Origin: SIG307 sp964545045
Lineage (GTDB): Bacteria; Bacillota; Clostridia; Lachnospirales; Lachnospiraceae
Length of the DNA: 64,000 nt
Reading direction: 5' to 3'
Assembly: GCA_964545045.1 (NCBI GenBank)
Contig: CAZJEN010000009.1
Coordinates: forward strand, 1-64,000
Shown here: positions 43,393-51,261 of the stretch, piece by piece
Layout: every line of letters begins with the position of its first letter
How positions within the stretch are numbered: the stretch's first letter is position 1
Made by a program: the position numbers and the translations under genes
Notes under the pieces: generated by a model
Seen by the model: the letters and a program-made list of their open reading frames with translations, nothing else
Databases searched by the model: none
What the model was told of the DNA's origin: nothing

Positions 43393-45012
43393 CTATTTTG
43401 TGCTTGTATCATCAATCGGTTTTTGGATCAAACAAAGGAGTACAAAGAAACCGACAATCAGAAGAACTCCCAAACCGAGACAGAGCGGCGCACTCTGTAC
43501 AAAACCTGCAACAATGAAGCAGACAAAGCTTACAAGTGCTACGGTAATTGTATACGGAAGCTGTGTGGACACGTGATTTACGTGAACGCACTGAGCACCG
43601 GCGGAAGACATAATGGTCGTATCGCTAATCGGAGAACAGTGGTCACCGCAAACCGCACCTGCGAGGCAAGCGGACATACCGATGTAGAAAATCGGATTGC
43701 TTGGATCAAACATATTGCAGACAATCGGAATCAAAATACCGAAGGTGCCCCAGGAAGTTCCGGTAGCAAATGCCAACAGGCAGGCTACAAGGAAGATAAC
43801 TGCCGGAAGCAAGTTGGTGAAATCTTTGAGGCCGCTGTTCATTACGACTTCAATATATTGATCGGACTGTAACAGGGAAGAAGTAATATTCTTTAATGCG
43901 GTTGCAAAGGTCAGAATCGTAATCGCCGGTACCATGGCGGTGAAGCCCTTCGGTACACAATCCATAGCATCCTTAAAGGTAATCAGTTTACGACAAATGA
44001 GATATGCCACAATGAGAACGAGAGCGACAATGGCACCCCAAGGAAGGCCGACCGTTGCATCCGTGTTAGAGAAGGCCTCTTTCAATTTGCCTGCGTATGC
44101 CGGATCATTGCCAAAGAAGCCACCGTTATAAATCAATGCATATACAGAAATTCCGATAAGAAGAATGATCGGTAACAATAAGTCGGAGACTTTTCCCTTC
44201 GAGTGTGATTCTATTTCCATGCCTTCTACGCGTTTTTCGGTGGAGAAGAGGTCACCTTTTTCAATGGCATTTCTTTCGTGTTTCGCCATCGGACCGAAAT
44301 CACGCTTGGAAAATACAAGTGCAATAATGAAGACAAAGGTCAGAAGGGAATAGAAGTTATATGGGATTGCTTTTAAAAACAGATCGAAACCGTCCATGCC
44401 GGTACCTTCCGCATAACTGGATACGGCAGCTGCCCAGGAGCTAATCGGTGCAATCATACAAACCGGAGCTGCGGTAGCATCGATAAGGTAACTGAGCTTT
44501 GCACGGGAAACTTTATGGCTGTCGGTCACCGGAAGCATAACAGAACCTACGGTCAGACAGTTAAAATAGTCATCGATGAAGATGAAGATACCAAGTACGA
44601 AGGTGGCAAGCTGTGCACCAATACGGGTCTTGATATGGGTTTGCGCCCAACGTCCGAAGGCTGCGCTTCCGCCGGCTTTGTTAATCAATGCAACGATAAC
44701 ACCTAGAATAACCAGAAACAGGAAAATACCTGCGGTATCGGAAACAGCGGCAATGAGACCGTCACTTACCACGTGGTCAACCGCTGTGGTAGCGGAACCG
44801 TTGCAGGCAAAAATACTGCCGACTACGATGCCGAGGAATAAAGAAGAATAGACTTCTTTGGTAATCAGAGCCAATGCAATAGCAATGATCGGCGGAACCA
44901 GCGACCAGAAGGTGGCCACGGTAGTTGTTCCGGATGCGGTTACGATGATTGCCATCAGAACAGATGCAATCATGGCAAGTAACGCAATCACGGAGGTTGC
45001 TTTTTTCTTCAT
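43393..45012 (-). CDS. NhaC-family Na+/H+ antiporter
   Basis: 539 residues, about twelve membrane helices. IFIFIDDYFNCLTVG and the internal-repeat block TGTSWGTFGILIPI, together with CGDHCSPISDTTIMSSAG, are typical of the NhaC/YuiF type antiporters. Some relatives exchange malate for lactate or carry amino acids, so Na+/H+ exchange is likely but not certain. The start at 45012 follows AAAGGAGCTTCCTTAC on the minus strand. It is divergent from the regulator gene at 45205. Confidence 0.88.
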   Translation of the reverse strand: MKKKATSVIALLAMIASVLMAIIVTASGTTTVATFWSLVPPIIAIALALITKEVYSSLFLGIVVGSIFACNGSATTAVDHVVSDGLIAAVSDTAGIFLFLVILGVIVALINKAGGSAAFGRWAQTHIKTRIGAQLATFVLGIFIFIDDYFNCLTVGSVMLPVTDSHKVSRAKLSYLIDATAAPVCMIAPISSWAAAVSSYAEGTGMDGFDLFLKAIPYNFYSLLTFVFIIALVFSKRDFGPMAKHERNAIEKGDLFSTEKRVEGMEIESHSKGKVSDLLLPIILLIGISVYALIYNGGFFGNDPAYAGKLKEAFSNTDATVGLPWGAIVALVLIVAYLICRKLITFKDAMDCVPKGFTAMVPAITILTFATALKNITSSLLQSDQYIEVVMNSGLKDFTNLLPAVIFLVACLLAFATGTSWGTFGILIPIVCNMFDPSNPIFYIGMSACLAGAVCGDHCSPISDTTIMSSAGAQCVHVNHVSTQLPYTITVALVSFVCFIVAGFVQSAPLCLGLGVLLIVGFFVLLCLIQKPIDDTSTK

Positions 45013-45121
45013 GTAAGGAAGCTCCTTTCTTTTGTGAAAGATAATTTGTAAATTACTTACAAAAATATTATACGAAATGGGGGATATGTTGTCAATGAAT
45101 TCGAAAAAATTAAAAAAGTAG

Positions 45122-45171
45122 TTGACAGAAAATAGGATGTAAGTTATACTTGTATTAAGTGATTAGTACAA
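45122..45171 (+). promoter_or_regulatory. Promoter and probable operator of the GntR-ABC operon
   Basis: TTGACA (45122-45127), 17-base spacer, TATACT (45145-45150). Directly after it, TTGTATTA (45150-45157) and TAGTACAA (45164-45171) form an imperfect palindrome placed to block the start of transcription, suiting autoregulation by the YtrA-type repressor. Confidence 0.7.
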
Positions 45172-45204
45172 CAACACAATCATACAAAGAAAGGAGCTGG
45201 GAGA

Positions 45205-45579
45205 ATGCCATGGGACATCTCATCTGAAAAGAGCGTCTATCTGCAATTGATTGATATTATTAAGCAGAAGATTATGGCCGGTGAGTATCGGCCGGGACAG
45301 CGCTTGCCGAGTGTCAGAGAACTGGCGGCGGATGCGGCGGTGAATCCCAATACGATGCAGCGTGCGTTGACAGAGTTGGAGCGGGAAGGGCTTTTATATA
45401 CCCAACGTACCAACGGGAGATTTGTATCGGAGGATGCAGGAATGATTGAAGGTATTCGTATGTCGGGTGTGGAACAGAAGGCCAGAGATTTTTACCGTGA
45501 AATGGTACAGAACGGGCTTTCTGCAGAAGAAATCCGTCGATTGCTTGAAAAAGCGATTGCGGAAGCAGAAGAAAAATAA
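45205..45579 (+). CDS. GntR-family regulator, YtrA type
   Basis: 124 residues. Winged helix of the GntR class (LPSVRELAADAAVNPNTMQRAL, about residues 32-53) with the short, all-helical C-terminal tail that defines the YtrA subgroup. Such repressors sit first in ABC-transporter operons that respond to cell-wall-active compounds, and this gene is followed by an ATPase and a permease. The palindrome at 45150-45171 is the likely operator. The start follows AAAGGAGCTGGGAGA. Confidence 0.9.
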   Translation: MPWDISSEKSVYLQLIDIIKQKIMAGEYRPGQRLPSVRELAADAAVNPNTMQRALTELEREGLLYTQRTNGRFVSEDAGMIEGIRMSGVEQKARDFYREMVQNGLSAEEIRRLLEKAIAEAEEK

Positions 45580-45613
45580 GGGATCGGCGACTATGCCGGA
45601 GAGTGGAGGAATT

Positions 45614-46321
45614 ATGTTTAAAGCAGGTTATGTAGTGGAATGCAAGGGACTTTCCAAAAAGTACAAAGGCCTTTTTGCATTAAAGCAAGTGGATTTGAAG
45701 TTGGAGCGAGGGAAAATTATCGGTCTTGTGGGACCGAACGGAAGCGGAAAGACCACGTTGATTAAGCTGATTAACGGTCTTTTGGTGCCGACAGACGGAG
45801 AAATACTTATTAACGGTATGGTGCCGGGGCCGGAGACAAAAGCAAGAGTGTCCTATTTGCCGGATAACAATTATTTGAGCAACTGGATGAGTGTAACTCA
45901 GATGATTGATTTTTACGGAGACTTTTACAGCGATTTTAATAAGGAAAAGGCCTATGATATGCTTGCCAGCCTTGGTCTTGACCCAAAGCAGAAGTTCAAA
46001 ACCATGTCTAAGGGTATGAAGGAAAAGGTACAGCTTGTGCTTGTGATGAGTCGTGAGGCGGATTTGTATTGTCTGGATGAGCCGATGGCGGGAGTAGATC
46101 CGGCGGCAAGAGATTATATTTTGCGGACGATTATCAGCAACTATGCGGAAGGGGCCACGGTGCTGATTTCCACTCATTTGATTGCGGATGTGGAAAAGGT
46201 ATTGGATGAGGTAGTATTTATTAAAAAAGGGGAGCTTATCCGACATGCCGGAGTTGAGGAAATCAGAGACCAGTATGACAAGTCGGTGGACGCTTTATTT
46301 AGGGAGGAATACAAATGTTAG
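45614..46321 (+). CDS. ABC transporter ATP-binding protein
   Basis: 235 residues from ATG 45614 (GTGGAGGAATT upstream). Walker A GPNGSGKTT (about residues 39-47), signature MSKGMKEKVQ, Walker B LYCLDEPMAGVDP and switch His in STHLIAD are all present. The signature motif (SKGMK) is the degenerate form common in the YtrB/BcrA class. Together with the permease it probably exports a peptide-like or wall-active compound. It overlaps the permease gene by seven bases. Confidence 0.92.
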   Translation: MFKAGYVVECKGLSKKYKGLFALKQVDLKLERGKIIGLVGPNGSGKTTLIKLINGLLVPTDGEILINGMVPGPETKARVSYLPDNNYLSNWMSVTQMIDFYGDFYSDFNKEKAYDMLASLGLDPKQKFKTMSKGMKEKVQLVLVMSREADLYCLDEPMAGVDPAARDYILRTIISNYAEGATVLISTHLIADVEKVLDEVVFIKKGELIRHAGVEEIRDQYDKSVDALFREEYKC

Positions 46322-47091
46322 GAAAATTATTAAAACACGAATGGATAGCAACAGTAAGACGATATGCACTGTTTTATTTGGTATTGGCCGCGGTAACTTT
46401 GGTTGCGGCTGTAATGCATGCACTTCCGATAGAGAACGTTGTGTTGGGCTTTTTTGAGGGCACGGTTCTTGTGCTGTATGTAATTGCTGTAATCGGGGTG
46501 GTTTTTTGCAGTACTGCAATGGGAGTGATTCGCTTTTATAAGAATATGGTATCCGATGAAGGGTATTTGACCTTTACCTTGCCTGCAAAGGTGGAGGAAT
46601 TGGTCCTTGCAAAGTTCATTGTAGCGTTTGTCTGGCAGATTATTACTGTAGTACTGAGTGCGGCATCCTTATTCCTGGTATTTGTGCCGGGACATATCGA
46701 GATGAGTCAGTTGTCGGCTGTACTTTCCCAGCTGTCCGATCAATTCGGAGTACTGGTTCCGGTATTTGTTTTCATGTTGTTCTTTAGTTTGATGTACCAG
46801 ATTTTAACTTATTATTTATCCATTGCAATAGGTCAGCTGTTCGGCACCTATAAGATTGTGGGATCCGTAGTTGCGTACTGTGTCATCAGTTTTGTAGTGG
46901 AGATGGTATTGATGGCGGTTATGGTAGTAGCAATGTTAATTATCGGCTTTGACAAGGTAGATGCTTTTATGAGCTCCATGAACGGAATGGCAAAGTTTTA
47001 TCTTTTCAGTACGGGATGGATGATTATAATGGGTGTTGTGGAATACTTTGTAATCTGTCATCTGTTTAAGAAGAAGTTAAATCTTTCTTAA
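46315..47091 (+). CDS. ABC transporter permease of the YtrA-type operon
   Basis: 258 residues with six predicted membrane helices (YALFYLVLAAVTLVAAVM, FFEGTVLVLYVIAVIGVVF and four more). It begins inside the end of the ATPase gene, so the two are coupled. The segment NMVSDEGYLTFTLPAK after helix 2 is the commonest shared piece of this permease family. The substrate is unknown; the regulator type suggests antibiotic or envelope stress. Confidence 0.85.
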   Translation: MLGKLLKHEWIATVRRYALFYLVLAAVTLVAAVMHALPIENVVLGFFEGTVLVLYVIAVIGVVFCSTAMGVIRFYKNMVSDEGYLTFTLPAKVEELVLAKFIVAFVWQIITVVLSAASLFLVFVPGHIEMSQLSAVLSQLSDQFGVLVPVFVFMLFFSLMYQILTYYLSIAIGQLFGTYKIVGSVVAYCVISFVVEMVLMAVMVVAMLIIGFDKVDAFMSSMNGMAKFYLFSTGWMIIMGVVEYFVICHLFKKKLNLS

Positions 47092-47129
47092 ATATTTGAA
47101 AAGCCTGTATTGGTAATATTTTCTCGTAC

Positions 47130-47158
47130 TTGTAGTGTTTGTTATTTTATGCTAAACT
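47130..47158 (+). promoter_or_regulatory. Possible promoter of the LysM amidase gene
   Basis: TTGTAG (47130-47135), 17-base spacer, TAAACT (47153-47158). Confidence 0.5.
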
Positions 47159-47173
47159 GAATATACAGGGATG

Positions 47174-47203
47174 CAGAGGCAGGAGTTCCTGCCTCTGTTT
47201 TTT
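47174..47203 (+). terminator. Hairpin and T-run before the LysM amidase gene
   Basis: CAGAGGCAGG (47174-47183) pairs with CCTGCCTCTG (47188-47197), then TTTTTT. It ends the ABC operon, but it lies downstream of the possible amidase promoter, so it may also attenuate that gene. Confidence 0.85.
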
Positions 47204-47246
47204 CGCCTGTGAAGGATGTGTGATGGGTTACGGAAAGGATGAGAGT

Positions 47247-48959
47247 ATGAGAAGGTACGAAGTAAGTGATAAATATTTGCGAAGAAAAGCGGCGATATTA
47301 GCGCTTGTTGCCGCAGTAGGATTTGTCGGACCGGTAACGGGAGTGCAAGGGACTGTTTTTTCGGTTGGTTCGGAAGTATGTGCATATGCCGGGGAGGATA
47401 TGTTGGGCTATAAGAATCCGGAAAGGATTATTATAGCTACACCGAACAGTAATAATTATTCTACCACAGCTTCCAAAATCAGTATTTTAGGAGCCTGTGA
47501 TTACCGGTATCCATTGACGATGAACGGGGAACCGGTGCAGACTACGGAGTTCGGCTTTTTTACCGAATATGTGTCCCTTTCTGTGGGAGAGAATGTATTT
47601 TTGTTTGAAAACGGCGATAATGAATATCGTTTGGTAATCAATCGGAAGAAGAAGTCCTCTGGCTCTTCAGGCAGCGGAACGTCTGCAAAATACAAGGCTG
47701 TCAGTAATAAAATAGGAGAACTGACACTTCCGTATACCATGCCTTATTCGGCACCGGGGACGGTGAAGATTGACTATTTACCTCTGACGCAGAATACTAC
47801 CTTCCGTATTGTGGGAGAGTGGGGGAACTATTACAAGCTGCCGGACGGGACCTATGTGCCGAAATCCGCAGTAAAGGTGTATTCCTATAAGATGCCGTCC
47901 AATAAGGTGAGTAAGGCAAAGGTAGCGTACGATAAAACAACTCATACGGTAGAAACCACTTTTTCCATGAGAATGGATGCGTTGTATGATGTGCAGATAG
48001 ACGGCGATACGGTGAAATTTGTCCTTTACGATACGACCTGCGGAGGAAAGGTATCGGTTCCGGACAATCCGTTGGTATCGTCCGTATCAAGAAAGACGGA
48101 TAGCAACGGACGGGCGGTTTATACTTATCAACTGACCGATGGGGACAAATTATGCGGCTTTGATGTATTTACGAAAAACGGAACTATGACCTTCGTTTTA
48201 AAGTATGCCCCGATTTTAAAGCAACAAGGCTCATTGGAAGGGGCGGTCATTTTACTGGATGCGGGACACGGAGGCAGTGATAACGGTACGGTGGGCGCTA
48301 TGGGAGTTTACGGACCGACAGAAAAGAATGTAAATCTGGATTTAACTTTGCGCGTCAAAAAGGCATTGGAGGAAATGGGAGCAAAGGTAATTACGGTAAG
48401 GGAAAAAGATACATATTATACGCTGAATGAACGGGTAGCACTGATCCGTGAGACGAAACCGGATTTGTCCATCTCCATTCACGGAAATGCTATGGGAATT
48501 ACCTCGGATTATTCATTGTCTTCCGGATTTTTGACCTTCTATTCCTATAACAACATTCAGGATGCGGCAGGAGTAATCAATTCCTCTGTAAATGAAACGA
48601 TGGAGTATCCGAAGCGAACCATACGGAAAGCAAATCTGTCCTTGACTAGATTGACCGCATGTCCTGCGGTATTATTGGAAACTGCATTTTTAACCCATCC
48701 GGAGGACTATGAGTACTTGTTGAAGTCCTCCAACAGAGAAAAGCTTGCCGAAGCTATAGCGAAGGGGGCTAAGGATTATTTGGAGAGTGTGGCTGTTTAT
48801 GAGCAATCCGTGCGCAAGCATACGGTAAAGCGGGGAGAGACCTTGTCTATCATTGCAAAGAAGTATGGGGTTACGATAGAAGCAATTGTAAAGGCAAATA
48901 AGATTTCGAATAAGAATGTGATTCATACCGGAGAAGTCTTTGTGATACCGGCAAAATAA
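47247..48959 (+). CDS. Exported N-acetylmuramoyl-L-alanine amidase with LysM
   Basis: 570 residues from ATG 47247, seven bases after GGAAAGGA; an ATG at 47223 is possible. A signal segment (AILALVAAVGFVGPVTG) is followed by about 300 residues of beta-rich binding region and an Amidase_3 domain (about 330-510) with LLDAGHGGSDNGT (His), the Glu in EKNVNLDL, SISIHGNAMG (His) and LLETAFLTHPEDY (catalytic Glu). A single LysM repeat (HTVKRGETLSIIAKKYG) ends the protein. It cuts stem peptides from glycan strands at the wall. It is the second amidase in the window, with a different domain plan from the first. Confidence 0.92.
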   Translation: MRRYEVSDKYLRRKAAILALVAAVGFVGPVTGVQGTVFSVGSEVCAYAGEDMLGYKNPERIIIATPNSNNYSTTASKISILGACDYRYPLTMNGEPVQTTEFGFFTEYVSLSVGENVFLFENGDNEYRLVINRKKKSSGSSGSGTSAKYKAVSNKIGELTLPYTMPYSAPGTVKIDYLPLTQNTTFRIVGEWGNYYKLPDGTYVPKSAVKVYSYKMPSNKVSKAKVAYDKTTHTVETTFSMRMDALYDVQIDGDTVKFVLYDTTCGGKVSVPDNPLVSSVSRKTDSNGRAVYTYQLTDGDKLCGFDVFTKNGTMTFVLKYAPILKQQGSLEGAVILLDAGHGGSDNGTVGAMGVYGPTEKNVNLDLTLRVKKALEEMGAKVITVREKDTYYTLNERVALIRETKPDLSISIHGNAMGITSDYSLSSGFLTFYSYNNIQDAAGVINSSVNETMEYPKRTIRKANLSLTRLTACPAVLLETAFLTHPEDYEYLLKSSNREKLAEAIAKGAKDYLESVAVYEQSVRKHTVKRGETLSIIAKKYGVTIEAIVKANKISNKNVIHTGEVFVIPAK

Positions 48960-48991
48960 AAGGGATTTTGTCATTTGTGCAGATTTTTGTT

Positions 48992-49040
48992 AGAAAGCAA
49001 CCGAAACTTTGTGGAAAGAAACGGTTGCTTTCTTTGTGTA
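48992..49040 (+). terminator. Terminator after the LysM amidase gene
   Basis: AGAAAGCAACCG (48992-49003) pairs perfectly with CGGTTGCTTTCT (49022-49033), then TTG. The second arm contains the -35 box of the mraY promoter. Confidence 0.8.
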
Positions 49041-49053
49041 AAAAAAGTATAAT
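49025..49053 (+). promoter_or_regulatory. Promoter of mraY
   Basis: TTGCTT (49025-49030), 17-base spacer, TATAAT (49048-49053). Confidence 0.75.
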
Positions 49054-49126
49054 GTACGCGTGGTAGTTTCGATGTGTCCCACAGTATGGGATTGGGGAGA
49101 GAAACGTTTTCGGAAGGATGGAAAAA

Positions 49127-50089
49127 ATGTTAGAATTATTATTTCACGGAATGGATCAGGGAATTTGTGCATTTATCGGAATTATGGCGGCCTATGCGCT
49201 GACCTGTATTTTACTGCACTTTTGCGGAAATCTTTTACCGAGAGACGGTGGAAGAGATTTTGCCGTAGACGGAAAGCTTTCTCAGGGAAAGCCGCGCGGT
49301 GCCGGCTTTGTATTTATTCTTATTTTTGCGGTGGCTGCGTTTTTGTTCCTGCCGTTGGACAGAGAGCGTTCCATTTATGTGATTCTTACGATTGCAGCCA
49401 TGTTGACCGGCTTTTTGGATGATTGCTCTAAAGCTCCGTGGGGAGAATATAAAAAGGGTATTCTAGATTTGATCATTTCCGTTATGATGGCGGTTACATA
49501 CATTAATTTTAACGGTACCACTCTGGCAATCGCTTTCCTTGATTGGCAGGCGGAGCTTCCGACCTGGTTGTTCGGCGTGTTGGCTACGCTTTTGGTTTGG
49601 GTGTCTATTAACGTGACTAACTGTGCGGACGGCGTAGACGGATTGTCGGCAACCTTAACCAGTGTTACGCTTATGAGCTTTTACTTTACCGCCGAGTCCA
49701 CCGGAATGCCGGAAGATTATCGTTACATGACGTTGCTGATGGTGGCATGTCTGTTAGGCTACCTTTGGTACAATGCGACACCGAGCCGTATGATGATGGG
49801 AGATGCGGGATCCCGTGCCATGGGCTTGTTTATTGCGGTGATGGCGTTAAAGAGCGGCTATGTGCTGTTGTATATACCGTTTGCTTTAATCTTGATTTTG
49901 GACGGCGGTCTGGGGCTTTTGAAGGTTGCGCTTCTCCGCTTCTTAAAGATTCGCATTTTGAAGAATACGAGAACACCGCTTCATGACCATGTGCGTAAAA
50001 ATCTCGGTTGGTCCAATACCCAGACGGTGTTTAAGTTTGCGATTATTCAGATTGTGATTGCTTTTGCAACCGCATGGCTGATACGATAA
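49127..50089 (+). CDS. mraY: Phospho-N-acetylmuramoyl-pentapeptide transferase
   Basis: 320 residues, about ten membrane helices. The catalytic segments are clear: GFLDDCSKAPWG (the DD pair), NCADGVDGL, MMMGDAGSRAMG and HDHVRKNLGWS, in MraY order. It makes lipid I on the inner face of the membrane. A start at 49118 is also possible; 49127 has the better spacing from GGAAGGA. The gene is not in a dcw cluster and is followed by azlC, which begins 17 bases after its stop. The family also includes teichoic-acid transferases, but the His box favours MraY. Confidence 0.88.
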   Translation: MLELLFHGMDQGICAFIGIMAAYALTCILLHFCGNLLPRDGGRDFAVDGKLSQGKPRGAGFVFILIFAVAAFLFLPLDRERSIYVILTIAAMLTGFLDDCSKAPWGEYKKGILDLIISVMMAVTYINFNGTTLAIAFLDWQAELPTWLFGVLATLLVWVSINVTNCADGVDGLSATLTSVTLMSFYFTAESTGMPEDYRYMTLLMVACLLGYLWYNATPSRMMMGDAGSRAMGLFIAVMALKSGYVLLYIPFALILILDGGLGLLKVALLRFLKIRILKNTRTPLHDHVRKNLGWSNTQTVFKFAIIQIVIAFATAWLIR

Positions 50090-50106
50090 AAGGAACGGAT
50101 TTACAT

Positions 50107-50847
50107 ATGAAGCATCAGAAACGTCAAGAAAATAAAAAATGGTTTTTAAAGGGAATGCGGCACGGAGTACCGATCGGTCTCGGATATTTCGCAGTAGCGT
50201 TTACCCTTGGTATTACAGCGAAAAATATCGGCATGACGCCTCTGCAGTCGGCGTTCATGTCCTTTACTATGCACGCTTCGGCGGGTGAATTTGCGGCAAT
50301 GACCGTCATCGCTGCCGGTTCAGGTTATGTGGAAATGGCTATAACCCAGCTTGTAATTAATCTGCGGTATTTGCTCATGTCCTGTGCTTTGTCTCAGAAG
50401 GTATCGGAGAAAATGCCGTTTGCCCATCGCTTCTTTATTTCCTACTATATTACGGATGAGATCTTCGGAATTTCTTCCACCGTAGAAGGAAAGTTAAACC
50501 CGTGGTACACTTACGGAGCGGCTTCTGTGGCGTCTCCGGGCTGGGTACTGGGTACTTTTCTAGGGGCGGTTGTAGGAAATATTCTTCCGGCAAATGTGGC
50601 CAGTGCTATGAACGTGGCATTATACGGGATGTTTTTGGCGATTATCATACCGCCGGCGCGGAAGCATAAGGTTATTGCTGTCATTGTTGTGGTATCCATG
50701 CTGGCAAGCAGTGTATTTACGTTACTTGCGGAGTATATACCGCTGTCCTCCGGTATGAGGATATTGATTCTTACGGTGGTCATTGCAGGCATTGCGGCTT
50801 ATGTACACCCAATCGAAGAAAGCGGGGACTCTGCAAATGAAGGATAG
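50107..50847 (+). CDS. azlC: AzlC-family branched-chain amino acid exporter subunit
   Basis: 246 residues from ATG 50107, with about seven membrane helices. GMRHGVPIGLGYFAVAFTLG near the N terminus and the conserved middle NLRYLLMSCALSQ are typical of AzlC. It works with AzlD to export leucine, valine and isoleucine. Its end overlaps azlD by 11 bases. It lies just behind mraY, probably in the same transcript. Confidence 0.92.
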   Translation: MKHQKRQENKKWFLKGMRHGVPIGLGYFAVAFTLGITAKNIGMTPLQSAFMSFTMHASAGEFAAMTVIAAGSGYVEMAITQLVINLRYLLMSCALSQKVSEKMPFAHRFFISYYITDEIFGISSTVEGKLNPWYTYGAASVASPGWVLGTFLGAVVGNILPANVASAMNVALYGMFLAIIIPPARKHKVIAVIVVVSMLASSVFTLLAEYIPLSSGMRILILTVVIAGIAAYVHPIEESGDSANEG

Positions 50848-51142
50848 TATTTATATTTATTTATTGGTGGCGGCCGGTGTCACTTATTTGATTCGTGCCT
50901 TGCCTATGACTTTGATTCGGAAGAACATTAAGAACAAATATATCCGTTCTTTCTTGTATTATGTACCTTATGTGACCTTAGCTGTGATGACTTACCCTGC
51001 CATTCTTACGGCAACCGCCAGTGTGGTTTCCGCGGCCGTGGGATTTGCGGTGGCTCTTTTGATTGCTTACTTTGACGGGAATCTTTTTAAAGTGGCAATG
51101 GGAGGTTGTATTGCGGTATTTCTGGTGGAATTGTTTTTATAA
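50837..51142 (+). CDS. azlD: AzlD-family branched-chain amino acid exporter subunit
   Basis: 101 residues from ATG 50837, inside the end of azlC; the longer frame from 50783 overlaps azlC too far. Four hydrophobic helices with VTYLIRALPMTLIRK and YVPYVTLAVMTYPAIL, typical of AzlD. It forms the exporter with AzlC. Confidence 0.9.
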   Translation: MKDSIYIYLLVAAGVTYLIRALPMTLIRKNIKNKYIRSFLYYVPYVTLAVMTYPAILTATASVVSAAVGFAVALLIAYFDGNLFKVAMGGCIAVFLVELFL

Positions 51143-51180
51143 CAGATGATTTATAAGTCCATAAAGTGTTTTTTGTACAT

Positions 51181-51213
51181 ACAAAAAGGGATCTCCTGCG
51201 AGGTCCCTTTTGT
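51181..51213. terminator. Bidirectional terminator between azlD and the first xylanase
   Basis: ACAAAAAGGGATCTC pairs with GAGGTCCCTTTTGT around the CTGC loop (51181-51213). A- and T-runs are in the stem, so it can stop transcription from both sides. Confidence 0.85.
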
Positions 51214-51261
51214 TATGCTTTAATAAAAATAATATCTGATGGTTAGTAGCAGTTACTAAAA

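Noticed and set aside
43246..43872. 208-residue plus-strand frame opposite the NhaC gene
   Set aside because: It lies antisense to a clear membrane transporter and encodes no recognisable domain.
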